Shown in pieces: positions 1 to 10,865 of a DNA stretch of 64,000 nt. The position numbers and the translations under genes were made by a program. This DNA comes from Drechslerella dactyloides. Its lineage: Eukaryota; Ascomycota; Orbiliomycetes; Orbiliales; Orbiliaceae. The notes below the pieces were generated by a model. It ran no database searches and was not told the origin of the DNA. It saw only the letters and a list, made by a program, of their open reading frames with translations. Positions within the stretch are counted from its first letter, which is position 1, and each line of letters starts with the position of its first letter. The DNA is taken from positions 372,001-436,000 of the forward strand of contig JAGTWJ010000017.1 in NCBI GenBank assembly GCA_020064725.1. The letters are read 5' to 3'.

Positions 1-664
1 ATAAGACCCCTGCAAGCACAAATACTAAGATATTTGGTAGAATGGTACAATACCCTGCCTAGTATACACCTTCATATGCGTAAGCATATCAAAGTAGCAT
101 CTTGAGTCTAAGATTACCGCATCAGTCTCGTGGACCGAATTCTTCCTGTTTTAGTTCTGCATGCATACCCGTGCTGTGAGCGCCCCGAATGCTATCAAAA
201 AATAGTTTAATATTTATCATGCTAGTCATTAATACCAGAGTAATGTCTTATAAACTGATACAAATAGCTGGGTAAACAGGGAAACCACAAGCGAACGCAT
301 GCATATATCCTATGGATCGGTTGATCGATTCGTATGGTAAGATAGCTTAGTACTACACTGAGATAGTTTGACTAATTGGGTCCCTAGAAGCTAGACCAAT
401 CGACCCTGGCTCTCTGGGCCCGCAAGCAGCCAAACAGGTCATAACAAAACATCAATTCAGCATCCGAATTTATACCGGGAAAGGCATTCTATTAGACGGC
501 GTGATACACGAGTAAAGGAGGCTCCGGCTTCGTAAGTTCGCATTTTAAAGCATTGTTGTAGAATGCGCGTTGCGTCCTGCTAACTTGGCATAAACCCACA
601 AGCTCAGCTTCAGAACTCGAACAAAACCCTCCAGGATCCAATCCACGACAGCCACCGCTCACGA
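1..664. other. Intergenic, left edge
   Basis: AT-rich sequence with no open frame that looks coding on either strand. The last 100 bases or so are presumably the promoter and 5' leader of the OTU gene that starts at 671. Confidence 0.6.
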
Positions 665-673
665 ATGTAAATG
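665..673 (+). promoter_or_regulatory. Minimal start-stop upstream ORF abutting the OTU start codon
   Basis: The sequence reads ATG TAA ATG: a start codon at 665-667 followed directly by a stop at 668-670, then the presumed main start at 671. Start-stop uORFs of this AUGUAA kind are known to stall or reinitiate ribosomes in other eukaryotes (for example the boron-responsive AUGUAA of plant NIP5;1). Whether this ATG lies inside the transcript is not visible from DNA alone. Confidence 0.4.
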
Positions 674-1878
674 TCCGACGAGTTCCCCCTCCTCGCGGGG
701 CTGGGGCTCTACGCCTCCGACATCATCGGCGACGGCGACTGCCTCTTCCGCTCGCTCAGCGACCAGCTCTACGGTCACCAAGTAGCTTCTCCAGTTCCAT
801 CCGTCATGCACATCCGTCGTCAGCAAGCTAGCTAGCTAACAGCTAGCCACCCGCCCTGCAGTCCAAGGCGCACGAAATCCGCAGCCGGACGACATCGTAC
901 ATGCGCACGCACGCGTCCTACTTCAAGCTCTTCCTCTCCGTCGCGCCTACCCGCCGGAAGAAGAATGCGGCAAACACCGCCGCGCCATCCGAGGACGCTG
1001 TCGACCGCGCGTTCGCCGACCACGTCAACCGAATGGAGAAAGCGGGCGTCTACGGCGACAATCTGGAGATCGTAGCCTTCGCACGCTGCTACGGCGTTAA
1101 CGTCAAGATTTACCAGCGGGAATTCGCATACCAGATCTCCTGCGACGGCGACGAGGATGTTCCCCCCTCCGCTGCGAACGACGGCAGCGGTGGCGAGCCG
1201 CAGTTGCTGCATATAGCGTATCATTCCTGGGAACATTATTCTTCCGTCCGCAATGTCGACGGCCCGCATACGGGACATCCCGTTGTCTCGCCGCGCACGC
1301 CAACGGAGGATGATAAGCGCCGGCAGAAGGAGGTGCTGGGGAGGGATGTCGCGATAATGCCGTGGATGGAGAAGGTCGTCGCGGCAAGTCTACCCAATGC
1401 TGTACCCGCCGAGAAGGTCCGCGAGATGCTGGTGAAGTGTAAAGCGGACGTCGGGATGGCGGTTAGTCGCCTGCTCGACGAGCTGTCCGAGGACGAAGAA
1501 GAGGGCAAGGGTGAGGATCCTGCAGCGGCCGATGAATCCGAAAAGGTAGATGATGGCACGGTCGGTGGGGCTACAAAGGCTGGGGAAGAGGCGCCGGCGG
1601 TCAAGGGCAAAGGCAAGGCGAAGGCTAAGGATAAAGCTACGGCCAAGGCTTTCGGAAAGACGGACCGGCCCGCACAGCAGGCTAGCGATGACAAGCATGC
1701 ATCCAAGCAGCCGTCGACGCGGCCGAAGCGGGAGACGGCGCGAGAGCGGAAGGACCGCCAGCAGCGCGAGAAGATGGAGCGCAAGAAGACGAAAACTAGC
1801 GGCGGGAAGGGCAAGACTGCCAGTGCAGATCAGCCCGCAGCCGCAGTCTCCGAGGGCATCAAGACCCTGCATGTATAA
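671..1878 (+). CDS. OTU-domain cysteine protease (deubiquitinase-like)
   Basis: Two exons, 671-781 and 862-1878, give 375 residues. The 80-base intron is phase 0 and ends CTGCAG. The N-terminus holds the OTU nucleophile motif DGDCLFRSLSDQLYG (Cys about residue 24), and the catalytic His follows about 125 residues later in HIAYHSWEHYSSVR, the usual OTU spacing. A UBA/CUE-like stretch follows (PWMEKVVAASLP...VGMAVSRLLDE, roughly residues 210-255). The tail is very Lys/Arg-rich and low complexity (KGKGKAKAKDKATAK), which suggests RNA, ribosome or nucleolar association. By family it should cleave ubiquitin chains and is closest in layout to OTUD3-like proteins. The start is the first ATG that leads into the OTU motif. 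The ubiquitin-linkage type cannot be inferred. Confidence 0.88.
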
Positions 1879-2117
1879 CAGCTCACTAGAAGTGCTTTGG
1901 GCTCGATTAATTGATTCTACGCGAAGAACCTGCAATTTATCCCACAGCGAACATGTATATAATGTCGACGAACCCGCACATAACAGGCTTCGCTCATCCA
2001 TTGATTTATCCGCGTGTACCACCGCAGCAAACGTAAAGCCGCAGCGCATTATAGAAAAAACCACCACAAAAGATACAAATAACCAATTTGCAGCCAACCA
2101 CCCTGTGGAACTCCCAA

Positions 2118-2288
2118 TCACAGGTCGACAGGAAGCTCCTCCACATCCTTCTCAGCACCGCCGTCCCGCCTTGAATACCAGATCAACAAGCCGAGCAAGA
2201 TGACGATGATGCGGCCGTAATTGTTGATGAACTCAGCAGCGGGGCTCCGCGGAGGGGGGACGTACCCCTTGACCGGCTCTCCGGCTAG
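2118..2288 (-). other. In-frame stop-readthrough extension of thioredoxin with a hydrophobic segment
   Basis: Directly after the thioredoxin UGA (2289-2291) the same frame stays open for 56 codons to a second TGA at 2118-2120. The stop context is TGA CTA G, the consensus of efficient UGA-CUA readthrough known in animals and fungi. Of the 56 codons, 43 end in G or C, like coding DNA, whereas the DNA after the second stop is AT-richer. The translation starts LAGEPVKGYVPPPRSP, a Pro-rich linker, then AAEFINNYGR, the hydrophobic run IIVILLGLLIWY, basic SRR and an acidic tail ending PVDL. It looks like a tail anchor. An intron removing the stop is unlikely, because no usable donor lies upstream without deleting the conserved last thioredoxin helix. 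Confidence 0.65.
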
Positions 2289-2765
2289 TCATGAGCTGAG
2301 GTGGTTCTCCACGGCCGCCTTGATCGATGCCGGGCTGGCGCCAACGACTTCGTCAATCTTCTGGCCCTTGCGGAAGACCTGGAAGGTTGCTATACAAGAG
2401 ACACACCGTCGTTAGCAGTTGATCGCACAAAAGTATGAATTGGCGGGCGAACGATATGGGAGAAACGTACGCATGGCCTTGATGCCGCATTCCTGGGCGA
2501 CATCGGGGACTTCGTCGACGTCGACCTTGAAGAAGGCCGCGTCCGTGTGTTCTTCCGACAGCTTCTGGACGAACGGCGCGATGGCCTTGCAGGGACCGCA
2601 CCAGACGGCGTGGAAGTCGATAACGGTGACTTTATCCTCGGCGATGAGCTCTTTGAACTCCTGGAGGCTGCAGCGTGGAAATACCCGTTAGCCATATATC
2701 CGATCGAGAGACCAGCTCTAACGGCACAGACAGATGGACACTCACGTTTTGATTTCCTGGACCAT
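2289..2765 (-). CDS. Thioredoxin (cytosolic type)
   Basis: Three exons on the minus strand, 2765-2746, 2667-2471 and 2389-2289, give 105 residues, the normal size of a single-domain thioredoxin. The start reads MVQEIKTLQEFKELIAED. The redox site is WCGPCK, followed by IAPFVQKLSEE and KVDVDEVPDVAQECGIKAMP with the conserved cis-Pro (AMPTFQVF). It ends EVVGASPASIKAAVENHLSS. It reduces disulfides in target proteins and is recycled by NADPH-thioredoxin reductase. No presequence is seen, so the short form should be cytosolic or nuclear. Both splice sites fit GTGAGT/CTGCAG and GTACGT/TATAG. The odd feature is the UGA-CUA-G stop followed by an open in-frame extension, described separately. Confidence 0.93.
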
Positions 2766-4603
2766 TTTGGCGGTGGTTGTGTGGAACGTTCGAGGTTGTG
2801 GTGTAGCGGGGGATCGAAAGGTTGCTGGGTTGAAATTTGCGCTTCGGTTGACAAGGGCTCTAGTCAGCGAGAAGGACAACGGTGAGAACGCGGACTTTGA
2901 CGAGGACAGGAACGTCCTGAGACAGGTTGAGGACGCCAGCTTTTATATTAATCCCCGACACCTGGCGAAGCGCAGGACAGGGCAGGCAGGCAGACAGGCA
3001 GGCAGGCAGATGCGAATTACAATCACCGTTGATGGCGTGATGCGGCGGGATGGAGGGGACGGGGAGATGCTCACTAATGCAGGAAGGCAGACGAGAGAAA
3101 AAAAACTCGACGCGGGCAGGCACCTAAACCACGCAGGACGACGACAACAAAGAAGCTTGTCAGTAGCTGAGGCAGCAGCTGCCGGACGGGGACTTAGAAA
3201 TCAGCGGCCGTCGCTTCTGGAAGCACTGACAGATGGAGCAGGATCTAGATCTCGGTCTCGAGCTTGGCGGGTGGATTGCGCTGGGCGATGAGATGGATGC
3301 GAGCTGCCTCGAAGGCGGGGGAGCCGGCCCCTCCTTTATATATAAGCTTCCGGCGTCACAGTTACTACCCCGCCGTCCGCATCAGCTTGAATAATCAATT
3401 CGATCACACCATCCGAGCTGAGTACTCTTCCGTCTTGTGCACCGCCGACGTATACGGACATGTACGCACTTCTGACATACGAGGACGCATTGCACTATTG
3501 GCAGGATTGCGAACACCACCTTACTGATTGCAGACGCTGTGCGGCCAGAAAAGCACAAAGCCAAGCCAGCCAGATCCTGACCCCTCAGAGCGCGGAGGGA
3601 TGCAAGCTGCGAGACTAAGCAAGCTGTACGAGCTGGAGACAGCAGCCGCGGCTGCGCGAATGCCCGCATCCTTGGACTCTCAATGGCATGCATGCGTCCA
3701 AGATGCACCGTAATCGATATGGCACCCACCAGACTGCGATGCACTGCTGTGGAGCTGGGAGCAGTGGCATGATGCGAAGGGCTGAGGGAGCTAGCTGGAA
3801 TGCTGCCCCGCCGCGGGTCAAAGCTCTTGCCCTGACTCGCGTCCGTCTACCCCTCACCGCTCCACTCTCGTCTCGACGGCCTGAAACCGACGGCCGAATG
3901 AGAGATGGACCAGTGGCTTCATCCCAATATCAATCGCGGATTGATTGAAGAATCACAGTCGGTACTGTCTCTCATCATTCGAATTCCTCCGGCGGACGGC
4001 CCTCGGAAATAGCAGAGCCTTCGGAGCAGCCTGGAACCTGACGAGCTGAATCCCTGCACGATGACGCGATTCCGGGCTTGGAAGGTCGCCGAATCGAGGT
4101 TTGTCAGCTTGTTGTGTTTTCGTCACGGCCCTGCCGGCAACGCACGTTCGCGAGAAACTTCAACAACAGGCGACATCTCCTATCCACTTGACACAAGATG
4201 GTCAAAGATCGGGATAACATGCATCAATACAACAGAACTCACATCGAACGATACTACTAATTAGCAGCCCGCATCTAGTCTCGAAACCTGAAGGCATGGG
4301 ATATTGATATGTATCATTATATTAAACATTAACAGAGAATAGACAAACATGCATACCAAAGATCAAAGCATATAAGAACAAGACATATTATACAAGAAAA
4401 GAAAAAAACCATCACGAATGAGCCCCCCGAGCCAGACGACACTCCCCAGCGAGCCGGAACCTGCTAACCCAGGTCCCACAAGCCAAACCCACAGCCAAAC
4501 CCACGACCAATCCCACGGAGTCCACCAGATCCCCAAGCCACAGTCACCACAGTCCACCCGGTCCCACGAGACAAGTCCCACACGGTCCACCCAGCCCGCA
4601 CGA
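2766..4603. other. Intergenic between thioredoxin promoter and the repeat-rich membrane protein 3' end
   Basis: About 1.8 kb. Apart from the GGCA microsatellite at 2981-3010, only short open frames of arginine- and serine-rich composition occur, with no family match I recognise. The first few hundred bases should hold the thioredoxin promoter. Confidence 0.5.
2981..3010. repeat. (GGCA)n microsatellite
   Basis: Roughly seven GGCA/CAGA units in tandem upstream of the thioredoxin gene. Simple repeat; no function implied. Confidence 0.8.
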
Positions 4604-7600
4604 TCAGTGGAGATCCACCGGCTCCATCTCCGCCGCCAGCGTCGCCAACGAGATGTCAAACACCTTACCCAGCTGCAGCAGCTGAGCAATCGACACGACA
4701 ACCGTGATCATGGTGCAGACCGTGACAATGATCGGAGCCGACTTGAACTCCGTCAACGAGTACATGGGCAGGAACCACCCGTACTGGTACTTGTCACGCT
4801 CGTCGCGCAAAATGCAGAACAGCCGCCAGTGCAGCGGCCGAAGGCAGTGCGCGATCCAGCTGATGAACTGGAACAGGCAGAACGCCGCGAAGGGGTACCA
4901 GCTGCTCACCACGCTCGAGAACCAGATCCCGTCCCTTCCCGGGCGGAGAGCGGCGAAGATGTAGATCGTGTAGGCGGCCCACGTCAGCCACGACCCCAGA
5001 CTCAGCAGGTAGAAGGTGTCGCTGATGACGTTGCGCCGCCGGTGCCACTTCCACTCGTCCGTCATCCGGTCGCCCTTGCGCGGCGTCGCGCAGGTTTGCG
5101 ACGGCGGCATGAACCACCAGCGCTTGCTGGCGTCGAACCGGCCAATGTCTAACGGACGGTGGTGTTCGTTGTAGAAGTGGTCCGTCCACTTCTTCTTCCG
5201 CAGTGGCCGTGGTGGCCCGTTCCCATCACCGTCCCCGTCCGCGGTCCCGGTTCCGTTGCCGTTCCCGTTCCCGTTCCCGTTGCCGTTGCCGTTCCCGTTT
5301 CCGCCGGCGGCCAGCCCTTTGCCCTTGTCCAACCTGGGCCCGAAGACACGTCTCCACGCTCGTGCGGGAACCGACCTCCCCGTGTTCTGGAAGGGGGAGT
5401 CGAAATAGTCCGCCGGGAGACCGGGTCCAGGCTGAGGGAGGCCGGCCAGGGGACCCGGAGCAGTGGGAGCCGCCACAAGGGCACCCACCGCAGCGGAACC
5501 CGATGGGCCGGGTGCAGCAGCGCCAGCAACAACGCCAGCAACGGCGCCAGCGACAGTGCCAGCGACAGCTCCAGGTCCAGCGGCAATTAGTGCAGGGCCA
5601 TCCAGAAGCACGACCGCCTGGCTCACCTCTGCCGTAGCGCCATTCTGAGGCGCGAGAGGGGCCTCGACCGCGGCGGCTACGACAGCGCCAGGCTGGGTCT
5701 GGGGGGCGGACGCGGATGCGAGAGCACCGGTGCCAGCAAGCGCAGGAGCACTGTGCGTGCGGGTCAGGACGGGCCGCACGGGTCGAAATCTTTCGAACGC
5801 CTCGGTGTGGCCCAGAAGATTGTCCGACCCGGCGAGGAAGGGCCCTACATCGGACAGCGTCGGGTGAATCGTGAGGTGACTCCTCTCGATCGGCTCGAAC
5901 GCCAGAGGGTCGTCCAGAGGGTCGTCCAGAGGGTCGTCCAGAGGCCCGAAAGACTCAACGGGAGACGGGATCCCATCCGAGAGGGCAGCGGTGGGGGAAC
6001 CTACCTCGGGAACGTCAGGCGCGTCGGGGTCCACCTCGGGACCGCCAGCTGTGGAGGGGTCCGCCTCAGGACCGCCAGGCGCGACGGGGTCCACCTCGGG
6101 ACCGCCAGACCCGCTTGTGGACTCCACGGGCTCATCCTGTCTCGCGGGGAAGAAGCCGGCCGCCTCGGTTGGTTCCGGCTTCTTCGCCACGGCGAGCTCA
6201 GGCGGATCGACGCCGAACAATGGGACGCGGCTGTAGATGTTGCCCCAAAGGTCCGGATCGATGAGCGCTGGCGGGGGGCAGTCGACAGGCCCTTCGGCTG
6301 GGAGCGCGTTGAAGTAGGCATCCAGTGCCTTCTTCTCGGCCGCAGCCGACGGGAACACAGCCGCGGAGGGCCTTGCCGGAGGCGGAGCTGTGGAGGGGCC
6401 CGCCTCGAAGAAGCCCGAGGGTCTCACCGCGGGCGACGCGAAGGCCGCCTTTTTTGCGGGCTTTGGCGGCGGAATCTTGGAGGGGGCTGCCTCGAAGAAG
6501 CCCGAGGTCCTCGCAACGGGCGATGCGAAGGTCACCTTTTTCGCGGGCTTCGGCGGCGGAGTCTTTCTGTGGGCGGCGGCGGCAAGGACCGCCTCGTACG
6601 CCTTGGCCAGCTCGATAGGCTCTGGCAGCGGCCTCCTCGAGGGGTGGGAGGTGGAAGGCCCCACAGCGGACACGGCCTCGACCGCCAGGGCCACCTGGAC
6701 CGCGATAGCCTCCTCGCGCGTCATGGCCTTCTTCTCCTCCCCCTCCTCCCCCTCCTCCTCTTCCTCTTCCTCCGGGATGTACTCTGTCCGGAGCCCCGAA
6801 AGGCGACGCTCCTTCTTGACCCTCTTGGAGCGGCGCCGGTGGGCCTTCGACCGGCGGGTGATGGGATGGCCCGGAACGAGGTCGTCGATATACGTGATCC
6901 CTCGTTCCGCAGCCGTGCGAGTATCCGGCCCCGCCAGGTTGGGATCCTCCACGTGCTCCTCATCCTCCGCGACGTCCGAGGGCGCATCCGCAGGCCGGGG
7001 AGTGCCCAGTACATAGGGCAGTCTCCCCGTCTGGCGCAGGTGCTCCATAAAGTAATTTGCCGTCTTGGGACGCCCTCGACGACGCACAGTGTACGACGTA
7101 GAACCCGCCTGGCCCAGGCGGGTCTGCCGCGGCTGATGAGGGGCGCGGAGGAAGCCCTGTATCCTGGTCGGCGCCACGGGGATTGGCGACGTGTCCGAGG
7201 GGTCGTTCATGACCATATGTCCCTCGGCATCGTAGTGCGCGACCGCGCGATATCTCAGCGGGCCGGTCGGCTCTCCGAAGACCCAGGGACCCACGCCGTA
7301 GACGACCTCCCCGTTCGGGCCGATGCTGTAGAGGGGCTATACGCATTACTCATCGTTAGCATATCATCATACATATGTCAACTCGTGGGAGGGCTGTATT
7401 TGCCCCGCCGTTTTCAATCTTTATATATATCATGGGGAAGAGGATAAGGTACTCACCCATTCATCCTCCACGGGGAAATCTGTCGGATCGTCCGACTGTT
7501 CTGGAGCGGGCGGCTCAGGCAGAGGAGCCGGCTCGTCAGGCACAGCGAAGTCGCTATAGGGACCCCGGTCCCGGGGGACATAACCGACCGGGAAGATGCC

Positions 7601-8104
7601 GAGAGCCTCGATGGGGATTGCCGCCAGGGCATATTCATCGAGACCCTCCAGGAACCCCAACGGCTCTTCCTCCCCCGAGTCCGCCGCGTCTGGGCCATCG
7701 TACATGGCGGCCTCCTCGAACTCGTCCTCGCTGGAGGCGTCGGACATGCCTTCCTGGTAGTAGAAGTCCAGGTCCAGGGCTTCTTCTCCGTCGGGGCCTT
7801 CGAGCATGTCGGGCTCGAAGTCGTCTTCGGCGACGTATTCGGGCGTGTCGCCGGGGCCAGGGTAGAAGACGTCGGGGGGGACGTCCGGGGCGTGCTCGTC
7901 GAGGGCCATGAGCCCGTCATCGAAGAAGCCTGGCTGGGCTTCCATGTCGACGGGCTCATGCCCAAACTCCGGTCCACGTTCCAGGCCATGCTCCAGGCCA
8001 GGGTCCAGCATAGGCTCCAGGCCGAGCTCCAGATCCAGGTCGTCCTGTTCGTATGCGGGACGACGGGAGCCCGGCCCAAACCAACCTCTCGGAACCATAG
8101 ACAT
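4604..8104 (-). CDS. Large repeat-rich protein with C-terminal membrane domain, function unknown
   Basis: Two exons, 8104-7457 and 7336-4604, joined in phase 0 (GTGAGT / TATAG), give 1126 residues. The first 220 residues are very acidic with LEL/PxLE repeats. The middle is low complexity: an Arg/Lys patch followed by a poly-Glu run, a duplicated PPPKPAKK...FASP...SGFFEA module, GGPEVDP-type repeats, three DDPL units and a Gly-Asn run. The last 190 residues are ordered and contain three likely membrane segments (FYLLSLGSWLTWAAYTIYIF, SSWYPFAAFCLFQFISWI, APIIVTVCTMITVVVSIA). The conserved-looking part, from KKWTDHFYNEHHRP onward, precedes the first span. I do not recognise the family. Start chosen at the first ATG of the upstream exon (MSMVPRGWFG). 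Confidence 0.75.
5253..5305. repeat. Coding microsatellite (Gly-Asn repeat) in the large membrane protein
   Basis: Tandem GTTCCC/GTTGCC hexamers on the plus strand encode a run of alternating Gly and Asn on the minus strand. Likely to vary in copy number between strains. Confidence 0.8.
5903..5945. repeat. 12-base coding minisatellite (DDPL repeat)
   Basis: Three near-identical copies of a 12-base unit (AGAGGGTCGTCC) encode DDPLDDPLDDPL in the large membrane protein. Confidence 0.8.
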
Positions 8105-9527
8105 GTCGTATAAAAAAAATAAAAGAATATAAAAGTAAAATAAAATAAGATCAAAAAACTTAGATCAAGAGATCTAAAGTAAATCGACGAAGGAGAGAAA
8201 GAAGGTAAGAAAAAGATAAAAAGTCGATCAAAGATAGATCAACGGAGTGAACGAAGGTAGATCGTGCGCTTGGTCGGTACCAAAAGGATTCTCTAAGATC
8301 TGATGAAGAAGGAATTGAAAGAAAAGGAGAACAAAATTGACGGAAGCCGGGGCGACGCTGCCTATTAATACTCAGAGCCAGGCGTCAATTCAACGCCATC
8401 TATAAGCCAATTGCTATCGACACATCATGCTCTATATGCCGCAGAATCGTGACCAGATATATCAGTTAGGGCTCTTGACCGTATTGAAGCTTGAGGTGGT
8501 CCCCAAATTTGCGGCCTCGTAGGGTAAATCAAGACCAGAGTATCTCCCTCAATTGTAGTTCAACTGGCCAATTCTCCACAGGGCTGGGCAATGTTGGTTT
8601 GTTCATTATAGCTTCAAATCCGCCAGTTTCAGGGTCAAAGCTATGCCCCCCACATTGGCTGAAATTAATTTGGTGCGAATTTCGGTTTCGATTAACGTCA
8701 GCCGGTATTATCTATATTCTGAGGCACTTGCTTTGTATACTGCAATCTCGAGCTCGGATGCTGCATGCTACTTCTAACGAAACATCTCAGCGATGAGATA
8801 AAATACTACACGTACGCCTTACGTTCATGTAAAGCAGGTGCGAGCTTCGATTCAGCAGATGTTTTTTTCGTAGCAGGTTCTGGACCTCTAGTCGAACTAC
8901 GACGCCATTTGTATTCAGCGTTCGTCGACTATCGTCGATACGCAAAATCACACCCGGCGTTGTGTTGTAGAGCGTGCAGTCAGCAGTTTCCTGTCTGAAT
9001 AACGGATCCATACGGTCTCGTAAACTAGAACTCACGAAATGCAAACGCACGTCCGTGCGATCAAAATGATTTTCCAGCAACTTTAATTAGCTAATACTTA
9101 CCTAGTCAGGTTTAACAAGACCCCTCCTCATGCTCAAGGGTTTACATTTAGGAATATCGAGACGCAAGGATTCCATTCTTGATTCTACTATAGCTACTAG
9201 TACACTAAGTATGCAGGCATGTTCTGTCGACAGAATATATATGTAACAAACCAGAGGAACGAGCTCGAGAATCCTCAAACCGAAAAATCTGAGGAGGAAA
9301 GGGGTCCTTGAGAAAGTCTACATGATGAACAGTTGGAATTATGTATAAATGCTCAATTAGACATTAACTACCTATTACAGATGCATGATGCATGATGCAG
9401 ACGGGACGCAAGGGACAGCTATGTGTACAAATAATACGGGAGTCCGTAGACGCTCGAGACCCACGAAAAAAAAAACACTAAAAGTACTCGCGAGGCCACC
9501 AGAGTATAGAATTAAATATATCAAGGC
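8105..9527. other. Intergenic, promoter side of the large membrane protein gene
   Basis: About 1.4 kb. The part next to 8104 (8105-8340) is purine- and AT-rich with AAAT and GATC runs, probably promoter and leader. From 8490 to 9080 there are only short unrelated open frames. Nothing recognisable. Confidence 0.5.
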
Positions 9528-10589
9528 TCACTGTCCGGGCTCTGCAAACACCATACCCTTCGGAAGCATGTTGGCAGCCCCCTCAGTAGCCATCGCCATG
9601 ACCGTCTTCGTCACATACGTCGCACCAGCCGTACTCGCCGCCGCATCCGTCGCGTCCGGAGCAGCAGCCACCCGCGCGTTGGGCCCGTACAGCTGAACGC
9701 TCCTCGCCCAGAACCACGCGCCAAACGCAATGATCCCGGCAAGCATAATCGCCGCGAGCCCATCCCACGCCCGCGAAACGTAGAACCTATCGTGTCCGAA
9801 CGCCCCCGAGCAGATTTGTAGCTCCATGATCTTCACGCGGCTGAGGATGCGGCTGCACAGGACCAAGACCGCCATCAACCCCACGATTATAAGCTGCAGA
9901 CCCGCCGTTCGGCAGGCGTGCATGTTTGCGTTCAGGGCCCGGGCGCCGGACCAGATTGCCATCATGCTGCCGAAGACGCAGCCGATAGCGAGGACGACGG
10001 CGGCCTGGCAGATGCGAAGGTGTCGACGCAGTTGCAGTGGGAGCAGGTGGTAGCCCAGGACGCGGGCCTTCTCGATCTCGTTCAGCTGTTTCTGCATCTC
10101 GGCGGCGTCGAGGTTTTTGGCGTCCGTTGGTCGAAAAGAGTCAGCTGCATATCCATCAAATTAGGTTATAGAGATAGAGGAGTCCGGATACATACCAACG
10201 GCGAGTCTGTGGTACTGCGTGCTAAAGTTGTTGACGAGGCCGCTGAGCGTCGCCTTGTTGACGTTGTTCTCGGCCAGGTCGCGGATGAACTGCTGCAGCT
10301 GGGTGCGGTTCAGCGCCTCGTTCGCGAGCTGCGGCACCCGCGGCTCCGTCTGGCCGAGCGCCTTGAGCTTCTGCGCCGTCATAAAGTCGTTGAAGATGCC
10401 CAGGATGCGCTGCTGCTCGATCATGATCTTTTCGCGGTTGGGTGCATCGCCGCCCGGGTCGGCGGGTTCGAGCTGGAATTCGGGGCCCTGGTTGAGCCAT
10501 GGAGGGGGGCCGGGCGGGTAGGCTGGCATACGCCATGGTGGTCGGAACCGCCGCGCGTACTGCTGCCAGTGGGGATGACCAGCCATCAT
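9528..10589 (-). CDS. Multi-span membrane protein, function unknown
   Basis: Two exons, 10589-10196 and 10144-9528 (donor GTATGT, acceptor ATGCAG), give 336 residues. The N-terminus is Pro/Trp/Arg-rich and soluble (HWQQYARRFRPPWRMPAYP), followed by a helical region (LKALGQTEPRVPQLANEAL...FIRDLAENNVNKATLSGLV) and, after the splice, a helix MQKQLNEIEKARVLGYHL. Three clear membrane segments follow: CQAAVVLAIGCVFGSMMAIW, LQLIIVGLMAVLVLCSRIL and GLAAIMLAGIIAFGAWFWA. A short hydrophilic and Ala-rich tail ends AEPGQ. The general plan (soluble coil region plus grouped helices) is common in uncharacterised fungal membrane proteins. I recognise no catalytic motif or family. Confidence 0.75.
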
Positions 10590-10865
10590 TATGGTAGTGT
10601 TAACTTTGGGTGGTAATATTTCCGTTACGGATAGAAATGTTTGCGGACGGCGCGGGAGAGTCTGTAACCCCTGTGATAATGAGGTGACTATAGATCGTGC
10701 AGACGATATTGTGTGTGTGACGCCAATAAAAAAACGGAAAAGAGGGGATAGGGCTGATTTGAGCGTCAGTATTTATAGTGAGGCCTCGAAGCACATTATC
10801 TGGTCTCCATTCTGATCCAACGGCAAAGCTGGCCCTTTTGACTAATATCACAGACGCGCAAATAT

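Noticed and set aside
2390..2854. 154-codon frame over the thioredoxin gene
   Set aside because: It is an out-of-frame reading of the thioredoxin exons and introns; the WCGPC frame is the real one.
7453..8154. Second long minus-strand frame over the first exon of the large membrane protein
   Set aside because: Shadow frame rich in Ser, Thr and Pro; the acidic frame from 8104 splices in phase into the long second exon.
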